64,000 nt of DNA from Bacteroidota bacterium (GCA_026391695.1 JAPLDP010000021.1:62001-126000); one strand, 5' to 3'; positions 35,410 to 45,831 are shown, counted from the first letter of the stretch. Notes: generated by a model from the letters alone, not told the origin. Made by a program: numbers and translations.

Positions 35410-35828
35410 GATCGCGGAAAAGGCTGTGTGGCAAGTATGACTTTATGTTTCGTCCCGGTCAGCTTATTTACATTATTGACTGCATCAATCACCATGACAA
35501 TATACTGCACGGTGACATCCTTGTCTGCTTTAAGCACGACTGATGCATCCTGTTCTCCTTTCAGTTTTTCTGTAAGCCCGGTTTCGAGAATGGAGGCTTC
35601 TACAGGTATTCCGTCGATATAAAAATTCAGATTGGCATCGATGTATACGGTCACGCTGGCCGGTTTGGCAAGTGTTCTGCTGTTGCTGCTTGGGAGCAGA
35701 AGTTTAACGGCATTGGGTGCTACAAGTGTGGATGACAGCATGAAAAAGATCAGCAGCAGAAAGACCAGGTCGGCCATTGAGGTAGTGTTGAATTCCGCCC
35801 GGCGTTTATTTCTTATCTGGATTGCCAT
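35406..35828 (-). CDS. exbD: ExbD/TolR-family biopolymer transport protein
   Basis: Product of 140 residues with one helix carrying the conserved aspartate (TTSMADLVFLLLIFFMLSSTL) and a small periplasmic domain (DANLNFYIDGIPVEASIL, VVLKADKDVTVQYIVMVIDAVN). It forms the proton channel with ExbB. It starts 11 nt after exbB ends and overlaps tonB. Confidence 0.93.
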   Translation of the reverse strand: MAIQIRNKRRAEFNTTSMADLVFLLLIFFMLSSTLVAPNAVKLLLPSSNSRTLAKPASVTVYIDANLNFYIDGIPVEASILETGLTEKLKGEQDASVVLKADKDVTVQYIVMVIDAVNNVNKLTGTKHKVILATQPFPRS

Positions 35829-35839
35829 AGATATACTTT

Positions 35840-36529
35840 TTACTTGGCAGGTTCATGAAGCAGGTCCATGAATTCTGTTGCGCGGGCCTCCAGTATATAT
35901 ACCAGCTTCTCGATGCGTGCAACCAGGATATTATATAATATGTATGCGATGATACCAACGATCAATCCACCAACTGTCGTAATCATAGCGACATAGATAC
36001 CATTTGAGAGAAGCTGGATATCGATGTTGTTACCGGCCAGCGACATGTCGTAAAAAGCCCTCACCATGCCAACGACGGTGCCCAGGAATCCGATCATCGG
36101 TGATATGCCGGCAATGGTTGCCAGTGCGGCGACATTCTTTTCAAGCCTGGCAATTTCAAGCTTACCTACATTTTCGATGGCGGCATTGATATCATTGAGA
36201 GGCCGGCCTATCCTGGCCAGGCCTTTGTGAATCATGCGGGCCAGGGGTGCATTAATGCTTTTGCACAACATATTGGCTGCCTCGCGTTTCCCGTCATGAA
36301 CAAAATCACGGATATTGTTCATGAAATTGAATTCTTCCCTCGAAGCTTTCCCGATAACAAGATATCTTTCAATAAAAATATATACCGAAACGACCGACAG
36401 TATCCCCAATGGCAGCATAAGCCAACCGCCTTTTAGCGTCATTTCCCATATCGACATTTTGATTTCTGTTGCTGCACCGGGTAATAAGGCCTGTGCATTC
36501 TGGGCAACCTGCAAAATAACTCCAATCAT
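35840..36529 (-). CDS. exbB: MotA/TolQ/ExbB-family proton channel protein
   Basis: From ATG 36529 the product is 229 residues with three transmembrane segments. The first is GGWLMLPLGILSVVSVYIFIE; the other two are the conserved MotA_ExbB pair, with LATIAGISPMIGFLGTVVGM before a cytoplasmic or periplasmic turn and MITTVGGLIVGIIAYILYN. A longer frame begins at 36568, but the shorter start gives a normal N-terminus. First gene of the exbB-exbD-tonB unit, 173 nt after anmK. Confidence 0.92.
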   Translation of the reverse strand: MIGVILQVAQNAQALLPGAATEIKMSIWEMTLKGGWLMLPLGILSVVSVYIFIERYLVIGKASREEFNFMNNIRDFVHDGKREAANMLCKSINAPLARMIHKGLARIGRPLNDINAAIENVGKLEIARLEKNVAALATIAGISPMIGFLGTVVGMVRAFYDMSLAGNNIDIQLLSNGIYVAMITTVGGLIVGIIAYILYNILVARIEKLVYILEARATEFMDLLHEPAK

Positions 36530-36701
36530 TGATGATGAATTTAATGGCCTTAAAATTAGATATATCAAAAGCTATATCAGGACATTAATATCCCAATTTG
36601 TAAACAGGGATTTGTTAGTATTAACTACGGAAATCGCAATTTATTTTATAGGGAAATTTGATTGTTTATTGTCCGGATGCAGAATGACCATATCTGGTAT
36701 G

Positions 36702-37781
36702 TCAGGGCAGGAATAATGCTCCGCCGGACGAATTTTTATCCGCCCCTGTCACCGACTTCAGGCAGTTGGGCTGCTGCTCCATGCGTAAAATGCCCAGAAA
36801 TGCAAAGATCAGCGCTTCCTTATAATCAATAATTTTTTTATCAGGTATAAGGATTTTATGATGCGATAATTCAGTGATACGTTCAATCAGGAAGATGTTG
36901 TGCGCCCCGCCGCCGGTTACAAAGATCTTTTTATCTTTATCAGTGAGTGTGGCTTTTGCGACCTGGTGAGCGATATGCTCGGTGAATGTCCGCAGAATAT
37001 CCGGGATGTTCTTATTTGGATGGCTTACGAGGGGGAGGATATGGCGCGATACCCATTCCATGCCAAGTGATTTGGGCGGTTTTTCAGAGTAATAGGGGAG
37101 GGCATTCAATTTTTTCAACAGGTACTTATCTAACAAACCACCTTTGGCCAACTGACCATCTCTATCGAAAGGGAGACCCGTTTTATTGGCCAGACCATTC
37201 AGTACAGTATTACATGGACATATATCATAAGCGATCCTTTCTCCATTGACATCAGATGAGATGTTGGCAAATCCTCCCAGATTGAGGCAGTAATTAAACT
37301 TTTTAAAGAGAAATTTATCGCCCATGGGAACGAGAGGTGCTCCCTGACCGCCGTGAGCTACGTCAAGCGACCGGAAGTCATTGATGACAGGTAAACCGGT
37401 TTCGGCTGCTATGGCTGCGCCATGGCCAATCTGCACGGTCATCCTGTTTTCGGGCTGATGGAAGATCGTATGTCCATGCGAAGCAATGAAATCAGGATGA
37501 AGATGATATTCGTGAATGAAGGATCTGATGATCCCGCCAAGGTAGTGCCCGTAGTCGGTATGTGTCTGGCAGAATGTCATCGCAGAGCTTTTTGCAAGTC
37601 CCGACAGGCGCTGCTTCCATTCATCATTATAACTGTATGTTTCAGCAGCAACAATCTGGTAAAACAATTTTTTACTCTTTGGCATAAAAACACAATAGGC
37701 TACATCAACACCATCAAGAGAAGTCCCTGACATGACTCCGATGACCTTATACTGGTCCTTTTTAAACCGTTCATTTTTCAT
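36702..37781 (-). CDS. anmK: Anhydro-N-acetylmuramic acid kinase
   Basis: Sugar-kinase-fold protein of 359 residues with MSGTSLDGVDVAYC, the HGHTIFHQP segment, NLGGFANIS, DICPCNTVLNGLA and VTGGGAHN. It phosphorylates and opens 1,6-anhydro-MurNAc during cell-wall recycling. It is 36 nt downstream of murF on the same strand, a functional pairing of recycling with precursor synthesis. Confidence 0.94.
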   Translation of the reverse strand: MKNERFKKDQYKVIGVMSGTSLDGVDVAYCVFMPKSKKLFYQIVAAETYSYNDEWKQRLSGLAKSSAMTFCQTHTDYGHYLGGIIRSFIHEYHLHPDFIASHGHTIFHQPENRMTVQIGHGAAIAAETGLPVINDFRSLDVAHGGQGAPLVPMGDKFLFKKFNYCLNLGGFANISSDVNGERIAYDICPCNTVLNGLANKTGLPFDRDGQLAKGGLLDKYLLKKLNALPYYSEKPPKSLGMEWVSRHILPLVSHPNKNIPDILRTFTEHIAHQVAKATLTDKDKKIFVTGGGAHNIFLIERITELSHHKILIPDKKIIDYKEALIFAFLGILRMEQQPNCLKSVTGADKNSSGGALFLP

Positions 37782-37817
37782 TTGTGCTGCTTATTTCATT
37801 ATGATCATTTATTTTTT

Positions 37818-39170
37818 TCAGAGCATGTCTGTCAGCCTCTCAAGTCCTATTCCCCGGGAACCTTTAATGAGAATGGTAGATGCGGCGACAGGATGCTGAC
37901 GAAAATACTCTCTGGCTTCACTTGTACTGGCAAAGCAGGTGTGAGCCTTACCCTTAACTGAAAATTGTTCACCAACCAGAAAAACGGTTTTAAAACCAAG
38001 TTCCCGGATCAGATCCAGGATTTTATCGTGTTCGGCCTGGCTCTCATCACCCAACTCGAGCATATCGCCGATAATCAGGACTTTATTTTGCCAGGACATA
38101 TTGGCAAAGTTGACCAACGCCTGTTCCATGCTTGAAGGATTGGCATTATAGGCATCAAGGATGAGGGTATTCAGGCGGGAGTGAACGACCTGTGACCGGT
38201 TATTTGAGGGATGGTACTGTTCAATAGCTTTCTGTATTTCTGCAAGGGAAACGGTGAAAAAATTTCCTATACAGGCTGCAGCAAGGATATTCTCAAAGTT
38301 ATAATGACCTATGAGATGCGTGTGAATCTCGACTGTCTCAACTGATTGTGTCAGAGCATTTTTTATATTCAGATTGATAACTAAAAACGGGTCTGTTGTA
38401 ATGACTTCACCTGACATGGAGGAATGTGCTGAATATCCGTATGCAATCCTGTCCAGTCCGGCTGACAGATTGCTAAGCAGCGCATTATCTGAATTATAAA
38501 AGATCACATTCCCCGTATGCTGGAAATAATCATAGAGTTCTTTTTTTGCCCTTACAACACCTTCGAATCCGCCGAAGCCTTCCAGGTGGGCCTTACCGAT
38601 GTTGGTGATCATCCCATGTGTGGGTAAAGCCATCTGGCATAAGGAGGTAATCTCTCCCTGATGATTGGCTCCCATTTCAATAATGGCCATCTCTGTATCG
38701 GATTTTACTGACAGAAGTGTCAGTGGCACACCTATCTGGTTATTCAGATTTTCGGAGGTGGCGACAGTGTTAAATTTTGATGCGAGAATTGCATGACACA
38801 GCTCTTTGGTTGTAGTTTTTCCATTCGTGCCTGTGATTGCTAAGACTGGGATGTTAAATTGTTTCCGGTGATGGCAGGCCATATGCTGGAGTGTGTGAAG
38901 CACATCAGCGACCAGGAGATAACGGTCATTTACAACATATTTCGGATCATCCACCACAGCATAGAGGCACCCTGCATCCAGAGCCTGAGCGGCAAAGCGA
39001 TTGCCGTCGAAATATTCACCTTTCAAGCTAAAGAAAATCGAATCTGGAGTCACTCTCCGGCTATCCGTGCATATAACCGGATGTTGCAGGAAGAGTTGGT
39101 AGAGTTTCAGAAGTTTCTCTTCCTGTCCTGTTTGCCTTGTCTCCTTCTGCTGATTATCTGGAGATGACAT
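37818..39170 (-). CDS. murF: UDP-N-acetylmuramoyl-tripeptide--D-alanyl-D-alanine ligase
   Basis: Mur ligase of about 450 residues with the N-terminal substrate domain (TDSRRVTPDSIFFSLKG), ATP loop TGTNGKTTTKEL, ENLNNQIGVPLTLL, IEMGANHQGEI and C-terminal DAYNANPSSMEQAL. It adds D-Ala-D-Ala to the UDP-MurNAc tripeptide in the cytoplasm. Its ATG at 39170 lies inside the gldJ coding end (17-nt overlap), so translation is probably coupled. A gldJ-murF neighbourhood is known from Flavobacterium. Confidence 0.95.
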   Translation of the reverse strand: MSSPDNQQKETRQTGQEEKLLKLYQLFLQHPVICTDSRRVTPDSIFFSLKGEYFDGNRFAAQALDAGCLYAVVDDPKYVVNDRYLLVADVLHTLQHMACHHRKQFNIPVLAITGTNGKTTTKELCHAILASKFNTVATSENLNNQIGVPLTLLSVKSDTEMAIIEMGANHQGEITSLCQMALPTHGMITNIGKAHLEGFGGFEGVVRAKKELYDYFQHTGNVIFYNSDNALLSNLSAGLDRIAYGYSAHSSMSGEVITTDPFLVINLNIKNALTQSVETVEIHTHLIGHYNFENILAAACIGNFFTVSLAEIQKAIEQYHPSNNRSQVVHSRLNTLILDAYNANPSSMEQALVNFANMSWQNKVLIIGDMLELGDESQAEHDKILDLIRELGFKTVFLVGEQFSVKGKAHTCFASTSEAREYFRQHPVAASTILIKGSRGIGLERLTDML

Positions 39171-40647
39171 CACCCACCCTGCTCATGGCGCATCTGAAGC
39201 CGATATAATTTGTGGCTTCATTTTCGTTGAGGAATCTTCTTGCTGAGGGGCTCAGATAATGGACAGGATCTCTCCATGAGCCACCTTTATACACCCTGGC
39301 TTTATCATTAATCAGAGACGTCTTACCATAATCGTACATGAGCTGGGTTGTATTGGCAAGCGCAGGCTGTTGCATCCAGTCAGTAGCCAGTGTTGAGGGA
39401 TAATCGCCATCCAGGTAGTTAATATTGTCTGCTTTACGGTAATTTTTCCTTCCTGCGGCCTCCTCAGGTGTAACCTCTCTGTAACGGATACGTCCGAGGC
39501 TGTCTTTTTGAGCTATCATGCCAGTTTCGTCAATCACTTTAGTTTGAAACACGTTTCCTCTGAAAGGATTCAAGTCGGTTACATCTTCGAAACTGAGAGG
39601 ACGGTAGACATCCTGGACCCATTCGGCAACATTGCCGGCCATGTTGTACAGACCATAATCATTGGGCCAGTATGAACCGACCTCAGCCGGTATCAGTGCG
39701 CCGTCATTCAGGTTACCGGCAACACCCATATAGTCACCGCTTCCTCGTTTAAAGTTGGCGATATAATTACCGTAATATTTTTTCTCATCAGTTCTCACGT
39801 AATCTCCGTTCCAGGGATAAGTTCTGCGTTCGACTATTCTTTCGGTCATGGTATTACCGATCAGGCCATAAGCGGCGTATTCCCATTCAGCTTCGGTTGG
39901 GAGCCGGTATTTTGGAAGCAGGATGCCATCTTCCATCTTGACTTTGCGGCCGTCAGGATTGCCATTAGGGCGGAGGTCTGGCAGGTTTTTATTGACAAGG
40001 CCTTCATATTGGCCGGCGAGATAGGCTTCAGTGTTGAAGCTATTTTCATTTTTTTGGTCCGGGTCGAGCTTGAGGATGCCCTTTTCAACCAGCAGCATTT
40101 CATTGACCCTGTCGGTACGCCAGGCACAATATTCTGTAGCCTGTATCCAGCTGACACCCACAACAGGATAGTTCTGATATGCCGGGTGGCGTAAATACTG
40201 TTCAACAAAGGGTTCATTGAAAGCCAGTTTATCCCTCCACACCAACGTGTCGGGCAAGGCTTTGCGGCCTACTTCCGGATAATCTGTTCCATAAATCCTG
40301 TTTAGAGTGTAAAGATATTCACACCAATCTACATTCGCCACTTCGGTTTCATCCATATAAAAAGATTGAACAGTGACCCTTCTGGGAATATTATCCCACT
40401 CGTACATAACATCCTGTTGGGTAGCTCCCATGGTAAAGGTGCCACCTTCAACGAATATCAGTCCGGGACCTGTTATTTGTTCCTGATATTGGGCGACTTC
40501 ATATCCACCCCATTTTGGATCATTATAAGCCCATCCTGTTGTCCTGGATGACTCTTTCTTGAATATTCCTGTTTTACCGCATGAAGCCAGGATCACCAGC
40601 ATGACTGTTAATGAAAGCCAGTAATTTAATTTCGAGAATTTGATCAT
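39154..40647 (-). CDS. gldJ: Gliding/T9SS lipoprotein GldJ (SUMF1-fold)
   Basis: Product of 497 residues with a lipobox ending at C23 (LVILASC). A formylglycine-generating-enzyme-like domain spans most of it: GGTFTMGATQQDV, FYMDETEVANVDW, YPVVGVSWIQATEYCAWR, RLPTEAEWEYAAYG, GNVAEWVQDVYRP, YKGGSWRDPVHY and a C-terminal IGFRCAM. GldJ and the related GldK form a periplasmic/outer-membrane ring of the T9SS or gliding motor. The GldJ assignment over GldK rests on length, the neighbouring murF and porP, and general similarity. Confidence 0.85.
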   Translation of the reverse strand: MIKFSKLNYWLSLTVMLVILASCGKTGIFKKESSRTTGWAYNDPKWGGYEVAQYQEQITGPGLIFVEGGTFTMGATQQDVMYEWDNIPRRVTVQSFYMDETEVANVDWCEYLYTLNRIYGTDYPEVGRKALPDTLVWRDKLAFNEPFVEQYLRHPAYQNYPVVGVSWIQATEYCAWRTDRVNEMLLVEKGILKLDPDQKNENSFNTEAYLAGQYEGLVNKNLPDLRPNGNPDGRKVKMEDGILLPKYRLPTEAEWEYAAYGLIGNTMTERIVERRTYPWNGDYVRTDEKKYYGNYIANFKRGSGDYMGVAGNLNDGALIPAEVGSYWPNDYGLYNMAGNVAEWVQDVYRPLSFEDVTDLNPFRGNVFQTKVIDETGMIAQKDSLGRIRYREVTPEEAAGRKNYRKADNINYLDGDYPSTLATDWMQQPALANTTQLMYDYGKTSLINDKARVYKGGSWRDPVHYLSPSARRFLNENEATNYIGFRCAMSRVGDVISR

Positions 40648-40685
40648 CGTTATGTTGGATTTTAAATTTTTAAACCACTTATTAA

Positions 40686-41699
40686 CTAAAATGTGGGCGA
40701 TTTTATTGTTCTGATACGCCTCTTTTTGTAATCTTCTTTATAAATGCAGAATTCCCACATAAAAGACACTTCATGTGCGCCGCCTGAGTTGATACCCAGC
40801 TTTGAAACGGTGAAATCAAAACTGTAGCCCAGCTGGTAATTTTGCTGTTTGAATCCAAGCAGGACTATCACAGCATCGGGATTTTCAAAATTATGCCTGA
40901 ACCACAATCCCCCAATGAAAGGATAAGCCTTTCCATACATACCCACATTGAGTTGATGGAATTTATCCTGTTGCTGATAGAGAATATTGGGGGAAATGGT
41001 AAATTCATCATTTTCCCCTGAACCAAAACGTAATGATGACAGGTTGAATTCTGTTCCGGCGTGCACCGTAATCTTCATGGGAAGAGTACTGGTAGATTGG
41101 ATATGCAGCCCGTTATCGGGTTCATTCAGGTGATGTACGGCAATACCGCCAAAAACCTTATCCTGGTATCCTGCGACAAGGCCGGCTGAAAAGTCAATAT
41201 AAGATTTGTTTTTATTCCAGTCAGCCTCTGACTCCTGTGTGGGATTTGTCGTTGCACCGGTATTGGGATCGATCATATCACCAAAGATGTACTTGTTCCA
41301 ATCCATCTTTATTTGGCCATATGTGCCCTGAGCGCCGAAGTCCACATTAAATGAGTTGCTGACTCTTAATTTGTAGGAATACAATGCGCTTATCAACATG
41401 GTCGATAGTGCTCCATCGCCCTGCCGGTCGCCCATGAACACCAATCCATAGCCGCTGTTTATTTTCTCAAGATATTGGTCGTAAGCCGCGTCATAAGTGA
41501 CATATCCTTTGGAAATGGAAGGCCATTGATTCCGGTAATTCAGCGTGAGCCGGCCACAAAAGGTGGTGCCTGCAAAAGCCGGATTTAAATATAATGGATT
41601 TGCATAAAACTGTGAAAACTCAGGGTCCTGCGCAGATGACTGAAAGCCTGGGAATAACAGACACAAAACCACAATTACGTACAGCAGTTTTTTCGCCAT
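40686..41699 (-). CDS. porP: PorP/SprF family T9SS membrane protein
   Basis: From ATG 41699 the product is 337 residues with a signal peptide (LLYVIVVLCLLFPGFQSSAQ). The PorP/SprF signature follows: QDPEFSQFYANPLYLNPAFAGT, then repeated barrel strands and a C-terminal MWEFCIYKEDYKKRR. Family members sit in the outer membrane; P. gingivalis PorP belongs to the T9SS core, whereas SprF-type paralogues serve particular cargo. The TTG at 41714 is a less likely start. It heads the minus-strand run leading into gldJ. Confidence 0.88.
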   Translation of the reverse strand: MAKKLLYVIVVLCLLFPGFQSSAQDPEFSQFYANPLYLNPAFAGTTFCGRLTLNYRNQWPSISKGYVTYDAAYDQYLEKINSGYGLVFMGDRQGDGALSTMLISALYSYKLRVSNSFNVDFGAQGTYGQIKMDWNKYIFGDMIDPNTGATTNPTQESEADWNKNKSYIDFSAGLVAGYQDKVFGGIAVHHLNEPDNGLHIQSTSTLPMKITVHAGTEFNLSSLRFGSGENDEFTISPNILYQQQDKFHQLNVGMYGKAYPFIGGLWFRHNFENPDAVIVLLGFKQQNYQLGYSFDFTVSKLGINSGGAHEVSFMWEFCIYKEDYKKRRIRTIKSPTF

Positions 41700-42012
41700 G
41701 AACACCTTTTTCAAGAATGAAGCAACAATATTACGAAAAATATTAAATACTTCATCGTTTTTTTTATACCAGCAATATAATCTTTTGTATAACGTTAAAA
41801 TTGCAAAATTATGTTTATCTCTGATATTTTAAACTTTTTTATTCTGAAAATGTTACACTATTCATACAGAACAATTTTGAACATTTTCGGTGCAATGGGC
41901 TGAAGTTTCTTTGTCCGGAAGCAACTTTTTTTACCTTGAAACGGTCTTATGAATACCCTGTTCCGCCGAAATGATTAATTTTGCCGCTGTGAAAATCACC
42001 GATAAGTTACGA
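41700..42012. other. AT-rich intergenic region between divergent porP and porU
   Basis: The 313-nt stretch has no ORF or array of note. It must hold both promoters. The only exact -7 match is TAATTTTG at 41976-41983 for porU. On the minus strand a 7-of-8 match (TAATATTG) lies about 25 nt before porP. Confidence 0.6.
41976..41983 (+). promoter_or_regulatory. -7 element of the porU operon
   Basis: TAATTTTG is an exact TAnnTTTG match. An in-frame ATG at 41971 overlaps it, so the ATG at 42013 is taken as the start. Confidence 0.5.
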
Positions 42013-45000
42013 ATGAAGGTCAGATTCCCGATAATTCTTTTATTGTTTTTACAGGCTTTCATCTGCAGCAAAGCACAGGATGCTGAAAGCAGAACAACCA
42101 TCCTGTGGAAAGATATTTTTTCGTACAGGTTTTCTGACCTGGATTCTGTTCCGGTACTTATGTTTGAAGGTGCGAATTATTTTGAAGAAACAGGGACGCT
42201 GCCGGTATATTTTAAAAGAGTGCCCCTTGAAAAAGCCGGGTCAGACTATAAAGTTTTACTGAAGAATCTGATTTTTGAGGATCTGCCGTTAACAGATCCA
42301 TCTTTATGGCCGGAACTCGCCAACCTTAAGGATTCCATCTCCGTTAACACGACTGTGAGTTATGAACGCAGGAAACCTTTTCTGACATTTTCCTTTGTTC
42401 CGATCCGTAAAAATGGTTTACTCGGGAATTATGAGAAGCTTGTTTCATTCACAGTCGAAATAATTCCTTCACCCGGCCAGGAAAATGGCTCAGATGTCCG
42501 GTCGGTGAGAAGCTATGTTCAGGCTTCAGTGCTTACATCAGGCAACTGGTACCGGATGGCTGTACAAAATACAGGTATCCATATCATTAATTATCAGCAG
42601 CTTTCGGCTATGGGTATAAATCCGGCAGCGATTGATCCGCGAAACATACGGATTTATGGCAATGGTGGCGGTATGCTTCCCGAAAATACCAGTGTAGCCC
42701 GAAATGACGATCTTGCAGAGAATGCCATACAGGTCGTGGGCGAAGAGGATGGCCACTTTGACGAGGGTGATTATATCCTCTTTTATGGCGAGTCGCCTGT
42801 GTCGTGGACATATAATTCGCTGAAACAACAATTCGAACACGCCAATCATTTATACTCCGATAGAAACTATTATTTTCTTACAGCCGATCTTGGCCCCGGC
42901 AAGCGCATATCTCCTGAAGAGAGTACCACGTCACAGGTTACTGACCAGGTGAGCTCGTTCAATGATTTTGCAGCGCATGAGCTGGATCAGGTAAATCTCA
43001 TTAAATCGGGCCGGCAGTGGTTTGGAGAGCTTTTCGATATGGTCACCGAATATACATTACCTTTTGAATTTCCCAATATAGATCAAAATTCCACTGTTTA
43101 CCTGAAAGCGGGATTAGTCGCCCGATCCACGTCAACCAGCAGCTTTACGGTCACTGCTGACGGACATGTGGTAACGACAAGTGTGGCTTCCATATCCACA
43201 CAATATAACAGCCAATATGCCAGAAAGGCTGTGGCTGTGAATGAGTTTCTGCCTTCGGGGGCTGGTCTGAATGTCAGGATCCGTTATAACAAGTCCACAT
43301 CTTCTTCTATCGGATGGCTTGATTTTATTGAACTAAATGTCCGCCGCCATTTGATCATGTCCGGTGATCAGATGCCGTTCCGTGATGCTCAGTCGATCGG
43401 GAACGGAAAAATATCGGAATTCACTGTTGGTAATGCATCAGGTGATGTTAAAATATGGGATGTCACCGATCCTGTGAATACCCGTCTGGTGGATGCCACA
43501 CTGTCAGGAGGCAATCTGATTTTCAGGCTGGCGACCGATACGCTCAGGGAATTCATCGCTTTTAACGGAAAATCTTTTTATAGTCCGGAATTTATTGAGA
43601 CTGTTGTTAACCAGAACCTGCACGGGCTGGGTCAAACCGACCTGGTCATTGTTTCACACCCTCTGTTTCTGGAGCAGGCCAGAGCATTGGGACAGCATCA
43701 TGCTGACCTCGATGGTTTGAGGTTTATTGTAGTCACACCACAGGAAATTTATAATGAATTTTCATCCGGCGCACAGGATATATCAGCCATACGCGATTTT
43801 ATCAAAATGTTTTATGACAGGTCCCCGTCAGGGAATGAACCCAGATATCTGCTGCTGTTTGGTGACGGTTCCTATGACAATATGAACAGAATGCCGTCGA
43901 ACACGAATTTTATTCCGACCTACCAGTCAGATGAATCCCTTCACCCGGTGTTGTCGTATGTCACAGATGATTATTATGGATTCCTTGATTATGGAGAAGG
44001 CACAAATGAGGCAGATATGCTGGATATCGGAGTAGGCAGGTTGCCTGTCGCCTCTGTGGAAGAAGCACAGGCTGCCATTGATAAGATCTTTCATTACAGC
44101 ATCCCCTCTGAAGAAGTGATGGGTGACTGGCGAAATAATGTTTGTTTCATTGCCGACGATGAAGACAGCAACATACATTTCATCCAGGCTGAAGGTATGG
44201 CCAATTATGTTGACACTGCTTATCCTGATTATAACGTGAATAAAATCTATCTCGATTCCTATAAGCAGGTCTCCACACCGGGAGGGGAGCGGTATCCGGA
44301 TGTCAACCAAGCCATCAATGACCAGGTTGAACAAGGCACATTAATAATCAATTATACTGGGCATGGCGGTGAAGTGGGCTGGGCTCACGAACGTATTCTT
44401 GAAATCTCCGATATCAATAACTGGAGGAATTTCGACAATATGCCGGTTTTTGTCACTGCAACCTGTGAATTCAGCCGCTTTGACGACCCCGGCAGAGTGT
44501 CGGCAGGGGAGTATGTGTTTCTTAATCCCCATGGTGGTGGCCTGGCTCTCTTCTCAACATCGAGAGCTACGTTTGGCAGCCCCAACTATAACCTGAACAA
44601 AAGTTTTTATACTTATGCCTTTGATAAAATTGACGGCCACTTTCCGACAATGGGCGATATTATCAGGCTGTCGAAACGGGAAAGCGGTTCTGATAACAAC
44701 GGGCGTAAATTTGTCCTCTTGGGCGATCCTGCCCAGCGCCTTGCCTACCCGCGTGAGAATGTCATCACATCCACCGTCAATTACCGTGACGTGAACTCCG
44801 AACCAGATACCCTTAACGCATTGTCGGAAGTCATCATCACTGGTATGATTACAGATGATATGGGCAGAATGATATCCGACTTTAATGGTACTATTCATAC
44901 CACGGTGTTTGATAAGCCTCTTGTTATCAGTACACTGGCAAACGACGGTGACCAACCCCGCACATTCGAAATCCGCAAAAGCCTCCTGTATAAAGGCAAA

Positions 45001-45831
45001 ACAACAGTCACTGATGGCGTGTTCAGCTTAAACTTTATCGTACCCAAGGACATAGCCTATAAGTATGGCTATGGGAAGATCAGTTATTATGCTGAAAATG
45101 GGATAACCGACGCCAACGGATACAATGACAATATCATCATCGGCGGATTTAATAAAGATGCCTCTCTTGACCAGATGGGACCGGAAATCCATTTGTATAT
45201 GAATGATACAAATTTCCTTGACGGTGGTATGACCAATGAAAATCCAGTTCTGCTTGCCATCGTGAGCGATGAGAGTGGCATCAATACTGTTGGCAATGGC
45301 ATCGGTCACGATATCACAGCCATACTCGATGATAAAAGCGAAGATATTAAAGTACTCAACGATTTTTATGAATCGGACCTTAACACGTATAAGAGTGGAA
45401 GCGTGCGCTATCCATTTTTTGGTTTGAGCGAAGGCCCTCATCAGATAAAATTCAAGATATGGGATGCCTTTAATAATTCATCGGAAGAAACGATCAATTT
45501 TGTGGTCAGAGGGTCAGATAGCTTTACGATCGGTGACATGATAAATTATCCCAATCCGTTCAGGGATTATACAAATTTCAGCTTTGAACATAATAGTGCC
45601 GATCAGATCCTGGATATTACCATCGACATATTCTCTATTACCGGGCAACGTGTTAAATCGATCAGAAGTTCGGGTTATGCCGAGGGCTACAGGATAGCTC
45701 CCATACGGTGGGATGGCACTGACGACAATGGTTTCCGGCTCAGAGCGGGTATCTATTTGTACCGTGCCGGAATCCGCTCAAATTATGGTGAATATGCTGA
45801 GAAATCAGCAAAGTTAGTTATCTACAGGTAG
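42013..45831 (+). CDS. porU: PorU-like T9SS sortase, C25 gingipain family (copy 1)
   Basis: From ATG 42013 the product is 1272 residues. After a signal peptide (FPIILLLFLQAFICSKAQ) comes an N-terminal region of about 130 residues absent from the next gene, then PorU N-terminal beta-domains (GNWYRMAVQNTGIHIINYQQL). The C25 protease domain is at about 560-890, with catalytic H784 in TGHGGE and C818 in TATCEFSRFDDPGR. Ig-like domains and a terminal FlgD-like fold follow (NYPNPFRDYTNFSFEHN to AKLVIYR). PorU removes the C-terminal sorting domain of cargo at the cell surface and attaches the cargo to LPS. The following gene is a paralogue 6 nt away. Confidence 0.9.
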   Translation: MKVRFPIILLLFLQAFICSKAQDAESRTTILWKDIFSYRFSDLDSVPVLMFEGANYFEETGTLPVYFKRVPLEKAGSDYKVLLKNLIFEDLPLTDPSLWPELANLKDSISVNTTVSYERRKPFLTFSFVPIRKNGLLGNYEKLVSFTVEIIPSPGQENGSDVRSVRSYVQASVLTSGNWYRMAVQNTGIHIINYQQLSAMGINPAAIDPRNIRIYGNGGGMLPENTSVARNDDLAENAIQVVGEEDGHFDEGDYILFYGESPVSWTYNSLKQQFEHANHLYSDRNYYFLTADLGPGKRISPEESTTSQVTDQVSSFNDFAAHELDQVNLIKSGRQWFGELFDMVTEYTLPFEFPNIDQNSTVYLKAGLVARSTSTSSFTVTADGHVVTTSVASISTQYNSQYARKAVAVNEFLPSGAGLNVRIRYNKSTSSSIGWLDFIELNVRRHLIMSGDQMPFRDAQSIGNGKISEFTVGNASGDVKIWDVTDPVNTRLVDATLSGGNLIFRLATDTLREFIAFNGKSFYSPEFIETVVNQNLHGLGQTDLVIVSHPLFLEQARALGQHHADLDGLRFIVVTPQEIYNEFSSGAQDISAIRDFIKMFYDRSPSGNEPRYLLLFGDGSYDNMNRMPSNTNFIPTYQSDESLHPVLSYVTDDYYGFLDYGEGTNEADMLDIGVGRLPVASVEEAQAAIDKIFHYSIPSEEVMGDWRNNVCFIADDEDSNIHFIQAEGMANYVDTAYPDYNVNKIYLDSYKQVSTPGGERYPDVNQAINDQVEQGTLIINYTGHGGEVGWAHERILEISDINNWRNFDNMPVFVTATCEFSRFDDPGRVSAGEYVFLNPHGGGLALFSTSRATFGSPNYNLNKSFYTYAFDKIDGHFPTMGDIIRLSKRESGSDNNGRKFVLLGDPAQRLAYPRENVITSTVNYRDVNSEPDTLNALSEVIITGMITDDMGRMISDFNGTIHTTVFDKPLVISTLANDGDQPRTFEIRKSLLYKGKTTVTDGVFSLNFIVPKDIAYKYGYGKISYYAENGITDANGYNDNIIIGGFNKDASLDQMGPEIHLYMNDTNFLDGGMTNENPVLLAIVSDESGINTVGNGIGHDITAILDDKSEDIKVLNDFYESDLNTYKSGSVRYPFFGLSEGPHQIKFKIWDAFNNSSEETINFVVRGSDSFTIGDMINYPNPFRDYTNFSFEHNSADQILDITIDIFSITGQRVKSIRSSGYAEGYRIAPIRWDGTDDNGFRLRAGIYLYRAGIRSNYGEYAEKSAKLVIYR

